Below are positions 8,186 through 15,532 of a DNA stretch of 16,904 bases, in pieces. The notes beneath the pieces were generated by a model. That model was not told the origin of the DNA and searched no databases. It saw only the letters and a list, made by a program, of their open reading frames with translations. The number at the start of each line of letters is the position of its first letter. Position 1 is the stretch's first letter. Made by a program: the position numbers and the translations under genes. The DNA is from Promethearchaeota archaeon (GTDB lineage: Archaea > Asgardarchaeota > Lokiarchaeia > Sigynarchaeales > SOKP01): contig WJKD01000559.1 in assembly GCA_014729315.1 (NCBI GenBank), positions 1 to 16,904 of the forward strand, in the 5' to 3' direction.

Positions 8186-8200
8186 TGGCAGAATCTGCCA
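8186..8200. promoter_or_regulatory. Palindromic candidate operator next to the TATA box
   Basis: TGGCAGAATCTGCCA is a perfect inverted repeat (seven-base arms, one central base). It lies six bases upstream of the TATA element of the four-helix gene, in a stretch much richer in G and C than its surroundings. The position fits an activator site or a repressor that blocks TBP/TFB loading. Confidence 0.5.
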
Positions 8201-8398
8201 TATGGTCTTATTTTTTTTTTTAAAAATAATCTCTATTAGAGACGCAACATAATATTCGTGTATCTTTAACCGATTAAGATATATCTATTGTTGGATTGAA
8301 ATATTTAAATAAATCCCTTGTATTTATGGAGTTATTTATTAAATGGGCTTCTCTCTTTAACTTTTTATAACGAAGATTTTTTTTGTTTTTAGCAATTT

Positions 8399-8484
8399 TG
8401 TTCGATTCCGTGATAGATCTTGTATGTTCGATTTTATAATATTTACTATATGTTCGAACGCTTATAAATGATTCGAATGTTCAG
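8399..8484. repeat. TGTTCGA motif repeated with 26-base spacing
   Basis: TGTTCGA occurs at 8399-8405, 8425-8431 and 8451-8457, exactly 26 bases apart. A degenerate TGTTCAG follows at 8478-8484, 27 bases on. One inverted copy (TCGAACA) lies at 8654-8660. The bases between the motifs are not conserved, so this looks like spaced binding sites rather than a duplicated unit. Confidence 0.5.
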
Positions 8485-8840
8485 AATCAATAAATCTGAT
8501 CCAATTGAGTATAAGCTAAATAAAATTATCTCTCTAGTTTTTATTGGGTTGGAGATGAAAAAAATCCCCATATTCTTTAAATAAAATCTTTAAAGAACTA
8601 TTTTCGTTTAATCTAATCACAAAGTAGTATTTTAAATTATATATTCTATCAAATCGAACAAATATTAGTATTGACCTTTTAGTCGCTAAGCATTAAGGTT
8701 TAATTAAATTAGCTCATTAAACCTAACAAAAGAGTTTAATAGAAGAACTTTAAGATATAAATAGAAGAAAATAATATTCAAATTAAGAAATAGAAATTGG
8801 TTATTAGAATTTTTTTTAATGTGTTGAATTAAGAATTATT

Positions 8841-8855
8841 TTTTTAAAAAAAATA
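8841..8855 (-). terminator. Oligo-T terminator of the seven-helix gene
   Basis: On the minus strand a T8 tract (8846-8853) begins about 19 bases after the stop codon at 8872-8874. It is followed by an A run, so the site can also fold as a short A/T hairpin. Confidence 0.5.
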
Positions 8856-8871
8856 AGCAGTATTTTACAAT

Positions 8872-9642
8872 TCAGTTTTTTTCTTTAATTAACCAATTTG
8901 CTAACTTCTCAGGTAGAAAAAAACCTAAATAATATTCAAACACGCTTGATATCATCAAAATTCTGAAAACAATAATCAGAGGAACAGTGAGAAGCGAAAT
9001 TTCTTCAAAAAATAAACCAACATAAACTACTTCAATTAGACTTATCGAAAAAGAAACAAAAGCTAATAATAAAAAACGTCCTTTCCATTCTATGTCTGGA
9101 TAACCCGAATTTAAGGCTCTTTTAGCTAAAATAATACCGGTAAATAAGACTACTAAAACTGCAAACATTTTAAATATAACAGCAAATAATTGAGGAACTA
9201 TGAAGTAGATTCCGGAAATTGTAGCGACTAATTCAGGAGATGAAAAAATTAAAATCCACAATAATATCTCATATATTATGCAAACAGTTGAGAAAATTGA
9301 GACTATTATTTTTTTTTTCTCTGGGCAAATAATGAGACAATAAGTATAAATCCAGAATATCAAAGAAAGAGGGATCGTAGCATTATAAATAATTAAATAT
9401 AAAATATAGTTTAATCTTATCTTGAACAAGACATACATAATAAATGAAAGCGAAACACCCCACCACGCTACGCTCAGAAGTAGCCAAGCAATGGGAGCTG
9501 TTAAAAAAACCGTTTTTCTAAATTTTACATATTTTAAAAGTAGTTTTATCCCGATGATTGAAGAAACAACAACGAATATGGTATCACAAATTCCAAAAGT
9601 AATTTCAATTGTAGACAAATTTTCAATTCCGATTTTCCACAC
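8872..9642 (-). CDS. Seven-helix integral membrane protein, unknown function
   Basis: 256 residues, almost entirely hydrophobic, with seven helices at about 13-36, 45-70, 77-105, 110-134, 145-174, 187-211 and 217-240 and a basic C-terminal end. No conserved Lys in the last helix (so no rhodopsin chromophore site), no transporter motif and no kinase or GGDEF domain attached. The helix count and the Asp/Glu/Tyr spacing resemble uncharacterised seven-helix sensor-like proteins, but I cannot assign a family. The start is GTG at 9642: an in-frame TAG lies directly before it and the next in-frame ATG would delete most helices. A TTTATAAA box at about 9706-9716 would give a leader of roughly 40 bases. 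Confidence 0.7.
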   Translation of the reverse strand: MWKIGIENLSTIEITFGICDTIFVVVSSIIGIKLLLKYVKFRKTVFLTAPIAWLLLSVAWWGVSLSFIMYVLFKIRLNYILYLIIYNATIPLSLIFWIYTYCLIICPEKKKIIVSIFSTVCIIYEILLWILIFSSPELVATISGIYFIVPQLFAVIFKMFAVLVVLFTGIILAKRALNSGYPDIEWKGRFLLLAFVSFSISLIEVVYVGLFFEEISLLTVPLIIVFRILMISSVFEYYLGFFLPEKLANWLIKEKN

Positions 9643-9705
9643 CTATTCAGTCAAAAATGAACACAAGTTAGATTAGAATCTACTATAATTATTAGGGTTA
9701 ATATA

Positions 9706-9716
9706 GTTTATAAATT
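9706..9716 (-). promoter_or_regulatory. Probable TATA box of the seven-helix gene
   Basis: The minus strand reads AATTTATAAAC. The expected transcription start is about 26 bases further on, near 9685, and the GTG start is at 9642. Confidence 0.4.
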
Positions 9717-9729
9717 TCTATTCATATTT

Positions 9730-9759
9730 ACTAATTTTTCTTAAATAACAAAAATTAGT
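9730..9759. promoter_or_regulatory. 10-bp inverted repeat between two divergent promoters
   Basis: ACTAATTTTT (9730-9739) and AAAAATTAGT (9750-9759) are perfect complements around a ten-base loop CTTAAATAAC. It lies in the 303-base gap between the seven-helix gene (minus) and the glycyl radical enzyme gene (plus), so it could act on either promoter. A self-complementary TATTTAAATA follows at 9770-9779. Confidence 0.4.
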
Positions 9760-9841
9760 GTTTTGTTGTATTTAAATACGCAGTTAAGGGTTCTTATTAA
9801 TCGTTGTTATCATGTTTAATTAAAACGGTATTTACCTAAAG

Positions 9842-9866
9842 TTTGATGAATCTCAATTCTATCAAA
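9842..9866. promoter_or_regulatory. Possible operator before the glycyl radical enzyme promoter
   Basis: TTTGAT (9842-9847) and ATCAAA (9861-9866) form a six-base inverted repeat with 13 bases between, ending four bases before the TATA box. The arms are short, so chance is a real alternative. Confidence 0.25.
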
Positions 9867-9870
9867 TATG

Positions 9871-9878
9871 TTTAAATA
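9871..9878 (+). promoter_or_regulatory. TATA box of the glycyl radical enzyme gene
   Basis: A perfect TTTAAATA. Transcription should start near 9900, leaving a leader of about 45 bases that includes an AGGAG ribosome-binding site at 9932-9936, nine bases before the ATG. Confidence 0.6.
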
Positions 9879-9945
9879 ACGTTAAAAACATAATAAAATA
9901 TATTCACGTAAAAAATAAATTTTAATATTTTAGGAGTTCAAAATC

Positions 9946-12522
9946 ATGGAAATTTTGGATAAAGCAAGCGAAAGGATTAAAAATATCCGTAGAAGGTTTC
10001 TCGATGATAAAACATTAATTTCGGTGGAAAGAGCAAAGTATTACACCGAAAAATGGTCTGAAACTGAAGAAAGAGATTTACCTATTGGAGTTCGAATCGC
10101 TCTATCTATGAAAAATGTCTACGAAAATATGACAATGTACATTGATCCGGACGATCGCATAGCGGGGAAATGGACTGAAGGTTTTCTTGGGATTCCAATT
10201 GACATAGAGAGAGGTATATGGAACAGGATTCTTGAAACTGAAATCGATAAAAAATCAATGAAAAAATTTGCGAGAAAATTTAATAAAGCTTTTATAGAAT
10301 ATATGAGCGCTAAAGGAATAGACCTTATCAAGTATGTAGAAAAAATAAAAAATTTGGGCGCTGCGATACCAACTATGGGCGATAAACCGTTAGACCAGAG
10401 GAAGATAAATTCATTTCAAATAGAAGAAGAGGATAAGAAAACGCTATTAAACGAGTTGTTGCCATTCTGGAAAGGAAAAACCGTCGCAGAATTAATAGAA
10501 GAAACCTACCTAGAAAACCATATCTATAAGGGAGAATTTTATGATTTTATTAAGCACGTACCAATAAAGAAATCCCAAGATCAGCCAATCATTTCAAGCA
10601 ACGCTGTAATTGGAGGATGGCAAGGACATATAATTCTTGATCATGAGAAAGTAGTACAAAAGGGATTATTAGGTCTACGAAATGAAGTTCAAGAAGAAAT
10701 TAAAAAGAATAATAATTTTTCAAAAGAAGAAATGGGATTTTTAAATTCTCTTGATATAGCTCTTGAAGGAATAATGATTTACGCAAAAAGACTTTGTGAG
10801 AAACTTCACGAGGAATTGATTAACACCGACAATTTAGAAAGAAAAGCAGTATTATCTGAGATGTACGAAATTTGTAAAAATATTAAGTTTAAGCCCGCAA
10901 AAACCTTTCGGGAGGCTGTTCAATTATATTGGATTATTAAAACCACTGTTGATTTAGCGCTTCCATTTAATGTACATGGACCAGGACGACTTGATCAAAT
11001 TTTTTATCCTTACTACAAACGAGATTTTGAAGATGGGAGAATTACTTCAGAAGAAGCTTGCGAATTATTAGAAGAATTGATCTTAAAAGTGATGAGTCAT
11101 AATATTCGCCCTTATCCGGACGCTCTATCAGATTTCAGTCAAAGATACGAGGGTTCAGAGCCAATTACTTTAGGTGGTCTAACTGAAACCGGACAGGATG
11201 CTACAAACGATCTCACTTATATTTTGTTAGATGCTGCTGAACGGTCAAAAGCTTGTCTTAATTTCGCTGTACGACTGCACGATAACACGCCCGAGGAATT
11301 ATACTTAAAACTCGCTGATCTCAATTCTAGAGGTATATCGAGTATTTCTATGTTAAACGACAACATCTCTAAAAAAGCGTTAATCAAAAGAGGAGTCTCA
11401 GAGAAAGATGCCCAAGGTTATTGTATAACTGGTTGCGTCGACATGTCTACTCCTGGAAAAACAGGGGGGATTGGGTTTTCAGCTATTTTATTATGCCAAA
11501 CTCTCGATACAACTCTTCGAAATGGTAATTCAAAGACTTTAGTTGGAGTAATAAAAGACATAGGTCCTAAAACTGGAGATCCCAATTCTTTTAAAACATT
11601 TGATGAATTTCTTAGCGCATTTTATAAACAATCTGAGTATGTAATCAACCATATCGTGGAAGGGGCTTATCTCCGAGATCAAGTATACGCTAAGAATTTA
11701 CCCTCTCCATTTTTGTCTGCTTTTGTCCAAGGTTGTTTAAAAAATAGAAAAGATGTCACTCAAGGAGGAGCGAAGTATGACGCCGAAGGTATTCTTTTTA
11801 TCGCAAGTATTGCAAATTTAGTCGATTCAATATATGTAATAAAAAAATTGGTATTTGAAGTAAAAAAGTTTTCCTTAAAAGAACTCGTTGACGCTATCGA
11901 CAATAATTTTAAAAACGGATACGAATGGATTCACGAATTGATTATCAAATTAGAAGGAAAATGGGGAAACGGAAATCCAGAATGCGATAACTTAGCCCGA
12001 GAAATCACCACTCATCTATTTGAAGAAACTTATAAGTACAAGACTTACAAGGGAGGTATTTACGCCCCTTTCATCATTAGTATGACTACGCACACCTACG
12101 TAGGACGAATTTCCTTAGCAACTCCGGATGGAAGATTGGCGGGTAAACCATTTGCAGCAAGCTGTAATCCATATAATGTTGAGAAAAATGGTCCAACTGG
12201 CGTTTTAAGATCCGTTTCTACGCTCAATTTCGAACATGTATGTGGTTGCGCTGTTAATATTCGAATGCATCCATCAGGAATTGGGAAAACCGAAGAAGCT
12301 AAGAGAAAATGGATTTCGTTGATAAAAACTTACTTTCAATTAGGTGGTGAACAACTTCAACCAACTGTTGTTTCTGAAGAAACCTTGAGAGCGGCTCAAA
12401 AAGATCGCGATAAATATCGAAATGTTATAGTAAAAGTAGGAGGCTATAGTGCCTATTTCGTCGATCTAGGAAAGGAAATCCAAGAAGAAGTAATTTCTCG
12501 AACTGAACATATGTTAGTATAA
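9946..12522 (+). CDS. Glycyl radical enzyme (pyruvate formate-lyase superfamily), substrate unassigned
   Basis: 858 residues, the usual length of the dehydratase/decarboxylase branch of the family. The C-terminal radical loop reads VIVKVGGYSAYF (827-838), placing the glycyl radical at Gly833. The thiyl cysteine is Cys497 in ITGCVDM (494-500). Other family features are PAKTFREAVQLYW (317-329), HGPGRLDQ (344-351), PDGRLAGKPFA (727-737) and NIRMHPSG (771-778). Dehydratases and hydroxyphenylacetate decarboxylase have Cys-x-Glu at the active site; here it is Cys-Val-Asp, and PFL itself has Cys-Cys, so this is not a plain PFL. Candidate reactions are C-C or C-O cleavage of a small organic acid, polyol or arylacetate; the sequence alone does not decide. 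Oxygen-sensitive, hence anaerobic. The radical-SAM activase it needs is not in the window. The AGGAG site at 9932-9936 supports the ATG. Confidence 0.9.
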   Translation: MEILDKASERIKNIRRRFLDDKTLISVERAKYYTEKWSETEERDLPIGVRIALSMKNVYENMTMYIDPDDRIAGKWTEGFLGIPIDIERGIWNRILETEIDKKSMKKFARKFNKAFIEYMSAKGIDLIKYVEKIKNLGAAIPTMGDKPLDQRKINSFQIEEEDKKTLLNELLPFWKGKTVAELIEETYLENHIYKGEFYDFIKHVPIKKSQDQPIISSNAVIGGWQGHIILDHEKVVQKGLLGLRNEVQEEIKKNNNFSKEEMGFLNSLDIALEGIMIYAKRLCEKLHEELINTDNLERKAVLSEMYEICKNIKFKPAKTFREAVQLYWIIKTTVDLALPFNVHGPGRLDQIFYPYYKRDFEDGRITSEEACELLEELILKVMSHNIRPYPDALSDFSQRYEGSEPITLGGLTETGQDATNDLTYILLDAAERSKACLNFAVRLHDNTPEELYLKLADLNSRGISSISMLNDNISKKALIKRGVSEKDAQGYCITGCVDMSTPGKTGGIGFSAILLCQTLDTTLRNGNSKTLVGVIKDIGPKTGDPNSFKTFDEFLSAFYKQSEYVINHIVEGAYLRDQVYAKNLPSPFLSAFVQGCLKNRKDVTQGGAKYDAEGILFIASIANLVDSIYVIKKLVFEVKKFSLKELVDAIDNNFKNGYEWIHELIIKLEGKWGNGNPECDNLAREITTHLFEETYKYKTYKGGIYAPFIISMTTHTYVGRISLATPDGRLAGKPFAASCNPYNVEKNGPTGVLRSVSTLNFEHVCGCAVNIRMHPSGIGKTEEAKRKWISLIKTYFQLGGEQLQPTVVSEETLRAAQKDRDKYRNVIVKVGGYSAYFVDLGKEIQEEVISRTEHMLV

Positions 12523-13233
12523 CTAACCTAAAAAATCGACTATTCTTTTTCTTTCAAAATCAAACTCTGATAAATCCTTTAGAGGAAGTAGAAGATGGAG
12601 GATACAGTAAGGTCGTTCAATTAATCCTCCCTTCTTGTTATCTTCATTAATAATTTTATTAATTTGTTCTTTGAATTGCGACAAGGCTTTGAGGTAATTC
12701 TCTCTTCCTTCTTCGGTAATAAACCAAAGATCGTAATCAATTGGGCTCTTGAAATAGAAATCTTGAGTTTTCTTCATAAATTTTTTATCTTCGCTAAGAT
12801 ATTTTTCGTCTATTTCGCGATAGAATTGGTTTGCAAAAATAAGAATATTTTTAAAAGTTTCAAGCATCCATTTATCCCTCAAAAGGATGTGGTGTAGAAT
12901 TTCCTTACTTTCCTTTTTTTTAAGGTTCTGAAAGTTCTTAATGTTTAATTCGGCTAAATTAAAAAATTCGGGATCTAATTCATAGACTTTCGCGTCAATC
13001 GAACCTTGTGATTCTTCTCTGGAAGTATTTATTATATTCGATTTCTCAAATTTTTTTAAATGATGAATAACCGTAGCCTTAGTCCTTCCTAGTAAATCAC
13101 TCAACTGTGTAAGGCTTAGTTTTCTAAATATAAGTAGTAACAACATAATTCGAAGTCGGGGAATGCTTGATAAGAGTTTTAAAACCTCAATCCTTTGGTT
13201 TATTTTCTTTTTTAGTTTTTCAACGTCTATCAT
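12523..13233 (-). CDS. Winged-helix (ArsR-like) transcriptional regulator
   Basis: 236 residues. Residues about 14-78 form a helix-turn-helix with wing: RIEVLKLLSSIPRLRIMLLLL, then LSLTQLSDLLGRTKATVIHHLKKFEKSNII, the usual ArsR/MarR-type recognition pattern. The region after about 85 is long and mostly helical, with charged heptad-like stretches (108-165) and an end containing RPYCILHLLLPLKDL (207-221), probably for dimerisation or sensing; I do not recognise it. No metal-binding Cys cluster is visible. The gene is convergent with the glycyl radical enzyme, its stop directly abutting that gene's stop, and divergent from the D-2-hydroxyacid dehydrogenase gene. It is therefore a candidate regulator of one or both. 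The start ATG at 13233 is the only good choice; no clear ribosome site. Confidence 0.8.
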   Translation of the reverse strand: MIDVEKLKKKINQRIEVLKLLSSIPRLRIMLLLLIFRKLSLTQLSDLLGRTKATVIHHLKKFEKSNIINTSREESQGSIDAKVYELDPEFFNLAELNIKNFQNLKKKESKEILHHILLRDKWMLETFKNILIFANQFYREIDEKYLSEDKKFMKKTQDFYFKSPIDYDLWFITEEGRENYLKALSQFKEQINKIINEDNKKGGLIERPYCILHLLLPLKDLSEFDFERKRIVDFLG

Positions 13234-13464
13234 TTTTTAATAAGTATTCTTCAATTTTTTAGCATCTTAAGGTAAAAATGAAATATTATTATAGTATTAT
13301 TCTCTCATATATATCTTATTCAGAAAAATACAAAATTATATGGATTACAAACAATATACCTTGAATAATTATACAAAAACGGGAAAATTTTTAATTTTAT
13401 TTCAAATTTGCAATTAACAGATCTTAGCTATAAATCAATTTACTTAATAAAATAACAAAGAAAC

Positions 13465-13472
13465 TTTTAAAA
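13465..13472 (+). promoter_or_regulatory. TATA box of the dehydrogenase gene (leaderless)
   Basis: TTTTAAAA preceded by a purine-rich BRE-like AAAGAAAC. Its centre is about 29 bases before the ATG, so the transcript should start at or within a few bases of the start codon. The rest of the 13234-13497 gap is AT-rich without other clear elements. Confidence 0.5.
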
Positions 13473-13497
13473 TTAAGTCGAATGTACTTATAGCATT

Positions 13498-14631
13498 ATG
13501 ACCGGAAAACCTAGGGTTTTCTTTACATCAAACGTATTTTTGGAAATTGGTGAAAACGATAAGATCAGCGAGGAAGTTAAAACCCAGATTAAATCATTGT
13601 GGAGCGAGTTAAGATCTCTAGCAGAAATAAAAATTTTTGACGGACGGTTTCCTAAGGACGAAGAAATTGAAGAAGAAATCAAAAAGTTTGATCCACAATT
13701 AATCGGGTGTCATTTGAGTCATCCAATCAAATCTAGCGCACTTGAGGGATCTAATGTAGTTGCTGTTCTAACCTCAACAGCGGGCTATAACCACATTCAG
13801 AGAACCAGTGAAGATAATATTATTATTACTCACACACCTGGGGTACTACATCAAACAGTTGCAGATTATACTATAGCGCTCATTATGGCTAACTTAAGAA
13901 ATATTATTGACCTCCATTTCTACGTTTGGAACGAGGAATGGAAGTCTGGAGATAAGTGGGACTTAGACCAAGATTTGTCTTCTGTCATAGATAACAAAAC
14001 TCTCGGAATAGTGGGATTGGGTGAAATCGGAACCGAACTGGTCAAGAGGGTTTATCCTTGGGGTCTCAAAATTATTTATTACGATAAAAATAGATGTCGA
14101 CATACAGAAGAGGAATTTCCGGGTTTAGAATGTAAAGCGAGTCTAGAAGAATTGTTTAAAGAATCCGACATCGTGAGCTTACATATACCTCTAAATAAAC
14201 ACACCAAGCATCTAATTAATAAAGATTTATTAAAACTAATGAAACAAAACGCCTTACTTGTCAATACGGCAAGAGGAGGGGTGATTAACTTTGGAGATCT
14301 CTTGTCATTGATCGAAAATGGGGAAATTAAGATACATCTAGCGTTTGATGTGTATCCCGAAGAACCAATCGAGAAAGAAATGTTAGAACGGTTTAAGAAG
14401 ATAAAGAAGTCTCAACCCTCAATAAGAATGGTATTAATGCCACACAACGCTTCTGCTGACGCCGATACGCGGGGAAAGATGGATATCCTTTTTCTTTCCG
14501 ATCTAATTAGTATTATCAAGTCATCAAACTTACGTGATCTAAAGGATGTTCATATAATTCCAGAGCATCAGAATATTCTAAATGAAAAGGATTGGAAGAT
14601 ATTAGAATATTGGAATAAAAAAAATCAATAA
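13498..14631 (+). CDS. D-isomer-specific 2-hydroxyacid dehydrogenase, NAD-dependent
   Basis: 377 residues. The nucleotide-binding fold shows GLGEIG (173-178), followed by the strand end YYD (194-196), whose Asp favours NAD over NADP. Catalytic residues of the family are all present: Arg259 in NTARGG (256-261), Glu288 in FDVYPEEP (283-290) and His316 in LMPHNASADADTR (313-325). The substrate-binding half contains STAGYNHI (93-100) and the TPGVLHQTVADYTIALIM segment (113-130). It reversibly reduces a 2-keto acid (glyoxylate, hydroxypyruvate, 3-phosphohydroxypyruvate or similar); the exact acid cannot be read here. It lacks the ACT domain of long SerA forms and has about 45 extra C-terminal residues. 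It lies divergent from the regulator, so it may be co-controlled with the glycyl radical enzyme, but this is inference. Confidence 0.9.
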   Translation: MTGKPRVFFTSNVFLEIGENDKISEEVKTQIKSLWSELRSLAEIKIFDGRFPKDEEIEEEIKKFDPQLIGCHLSHPIKSSALEGSNVVAVLTSTAGYNHIQRTSEDNIIITHTPGVLHQTVADYTIALIMANLRNIIDLHFYVWNEEWKSGDKWDLDQDLSSVIDNKTLGIVGLGEIGTELVKRVYPWGLKIIYYDKNRCRHTEEEFPGLECKASLEELFKESDIVSLHIPLNKHTKHLINKDLLKLMKQNALLVNTARGGVINFGDLLSLIENGEIKIHLAFDVYPEEPIEKEMLERFKKIKKSQPSIRMVLMPHNASADADTRGKMDILFLSDLISIIKSSNLRDLKDVHIIPEHQNILNEKDWKILEYWNKKNQ

Positions 14632-14741
14632 GATTTAATTATTCGATATTTTTTATATGTGGAGGAGAGATCATAAGTTTTATTATTTCCAGAACACTAA
14701 CTGCATTAGAAAGCAATTTCAATTGTTAGTATTCCAATAAG

Positions 14742-15335
14742 ATGAAAATGATAAGAAGCTTTATCGCCTTCGACTTAGAAGACAAAGACACAAAGGAAAA
14801 TATTCAAAAATTTACAAATCGTTTGAAGCAAAACCAACCTAGGATCAAGTTAGTAGAGCCTGAAAATCTTCACATCACTGTGAAGTTCCTTGGAGATATC
14901 CCCGACCATATGGCGCCTAAAATTTATAAGATATTACAAGAGAAAGTTAACGATGAATATTTTAAAGATAATTTTTATAAATACGAATTACGCGGCGTTG
15001 GGGAATTTAGAAAATACTCCGTTATTTGGATTAGCATGCAAGGGGATACGCAGGTTTTACAAGAAATAAAAGACATAATCGAGTTCGAATTGAAAAAGGA
15101 ATTAGGGATTAAAAAAGACAAACGAAAAAAGTTAACACCACACCTCACAATTGCAAGATTAAAATCAAAGCGTATAGACTACAACACTTTTAGCTCATTT
15201 AAGAATTTAATAAACAAAAATAAAGATACATCTTTTGGTAACTTCACTATCGACGAGATTAAGCTGAAAAAATCTGTTCTAACTCCAAAAGGACCAATAT
15301 ACTCAAATTTTACTGAAGATGGTTTTAAGGATTAA
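14742..15335 (+). CDS. thpR: RNA 2',3'-cyclic phosphodiesterase (LigT / 2H family)
   Basis: 197 residues, the normal length. Both catalytic histidine motifs of the 2H phosphoesterase fold are present: HITVKFLG (44-51) and HLTIARL (134-140). The N-terminus MIRSFIAFDL is characteristic of ThpR. These enzymes hydrolyse 2',3'-cyclic phosphate ends of RNA to 2'-phosphates and are widespread in archaea. Their physiological role in RNA repair or turnover is not settled. Two in-frame starts exist, ATG 14742 and ATG 14748; the family consensus begins at the second, so the true start may be two codons shorter. A TATA-like TTTTTTATATG at about 14649-14659 would give a leader of some 60 bases. An unlinked GGAGGAG lies at 14661-14667, too far from the start to serve it. 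Confidence 0.9.
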   Translation: MKMIRSFIAFDLEDKDTKENIQKFTNRLKQNQPRIKLVEPENLHITVKFLGDIPDHMAPKIYKILQEKVNDEYFKDNFYKYELRGVGEFRKYSVIWISMQGDTQVLQEIKDIIEFELKKELGIKKDKRKKLTPHLTIARLKSKRIDYNTFSSFKNLINKNKDTSFGNFTIDEIKLKKSVLTPKGPIYSNFTEDGFKD

Positions 15336-15393
15336 GATTTTTCATTAAACGGAAGGACTCCCTAAAAATCAATTTAAATTAATTGCGGAAACT

Positions 15394-15413
15394 GTTTTTC
15401 TTTTCTTTTTCTT
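15394..15413 (+). terminator. Pyrimidine-rich terminator of thpR
   Basis: Three T runs (T5, T4, T5) interrupted by single C, about 60 bases behind the stop, are typical of archaeal termination. Confidence 0.45.
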
Positions 15414-15504
15414 AATAATTATCGATTAGAATGTTTTTATACCCGCTTTAAAGCATCAATAATTTTATTTATATTCGTACAATTTCTAAGTTAACCTTAT
15501 GATA

Positions 15505-15516
15505 TTTTTTTAAAAA
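15505..15516 (+). promoter_or_regulatory. Possible TATA box of the HAD phosphatase gene
   Basis: TTTTTTTAAAAA is centred about 22 bases before the ATG, slightly close for a leaderless start. A second candidate, TTTATATT at 15468-15475, would give a leader of about 35 bases. One of the two is probably the promoter. Confidence 0.3.
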
Positions 15517-15532
15517 TCGAAGCTATTGAGTA

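Larger units (their letters stand above)
8148..8871. other. 724-base gene-free region
   Basis: No reading frame of useful length, and no tRNA-like or GC-rich RNA-like segment is visible. The stretch holds the promoter and palindrome of the four-helix gene, an orphan TATTTAAATA (8302-8311), a TGTTCGA motif repeated at 26-base steps (8399-8484), a TTCTTTAAA/TTTAAAGAA hairpin (8573-8597), an AGGTTTAAT/ATTAAACCT hairpin (8696-8724) and the likely terminator of the seven-helix gene. A small ORF of 14 codons begins at 8326, but nothing supports its translation. Confidence 0.5.

Noticed and set aside
8326..8370. 14-codon frame beginning MELFIKWASL downstream of an orphan TATA element
   Set aside because: Too short, spacing to the TATA box (about 20 bases) is not typical, and no homologue is recognisable.
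8471..8488. GATTCGAAT-like sequence resembling a tRNA T-arm
   Set aside because: No acceptor or anticodon stem can be drawn around it, and the surroundings are too AT-rich for a tRNA.
9946..12522. Annotation as pyruvate formate-lyase (pflB)
   Set aside because: PFL has two adjacent active-site cysteines; here the motif is Gly-Cys-Val-Asp, so only membership of the glycyl radical superfamily is supported.
14661..14667. Strong ribosome-binding sequence GGAGGAG upstream of thpR
   Set aside because: It lies 74 bases before the thpR start, and no start codon with a lasting reading frame follows it; the nearby GTG frame stops after five codons.
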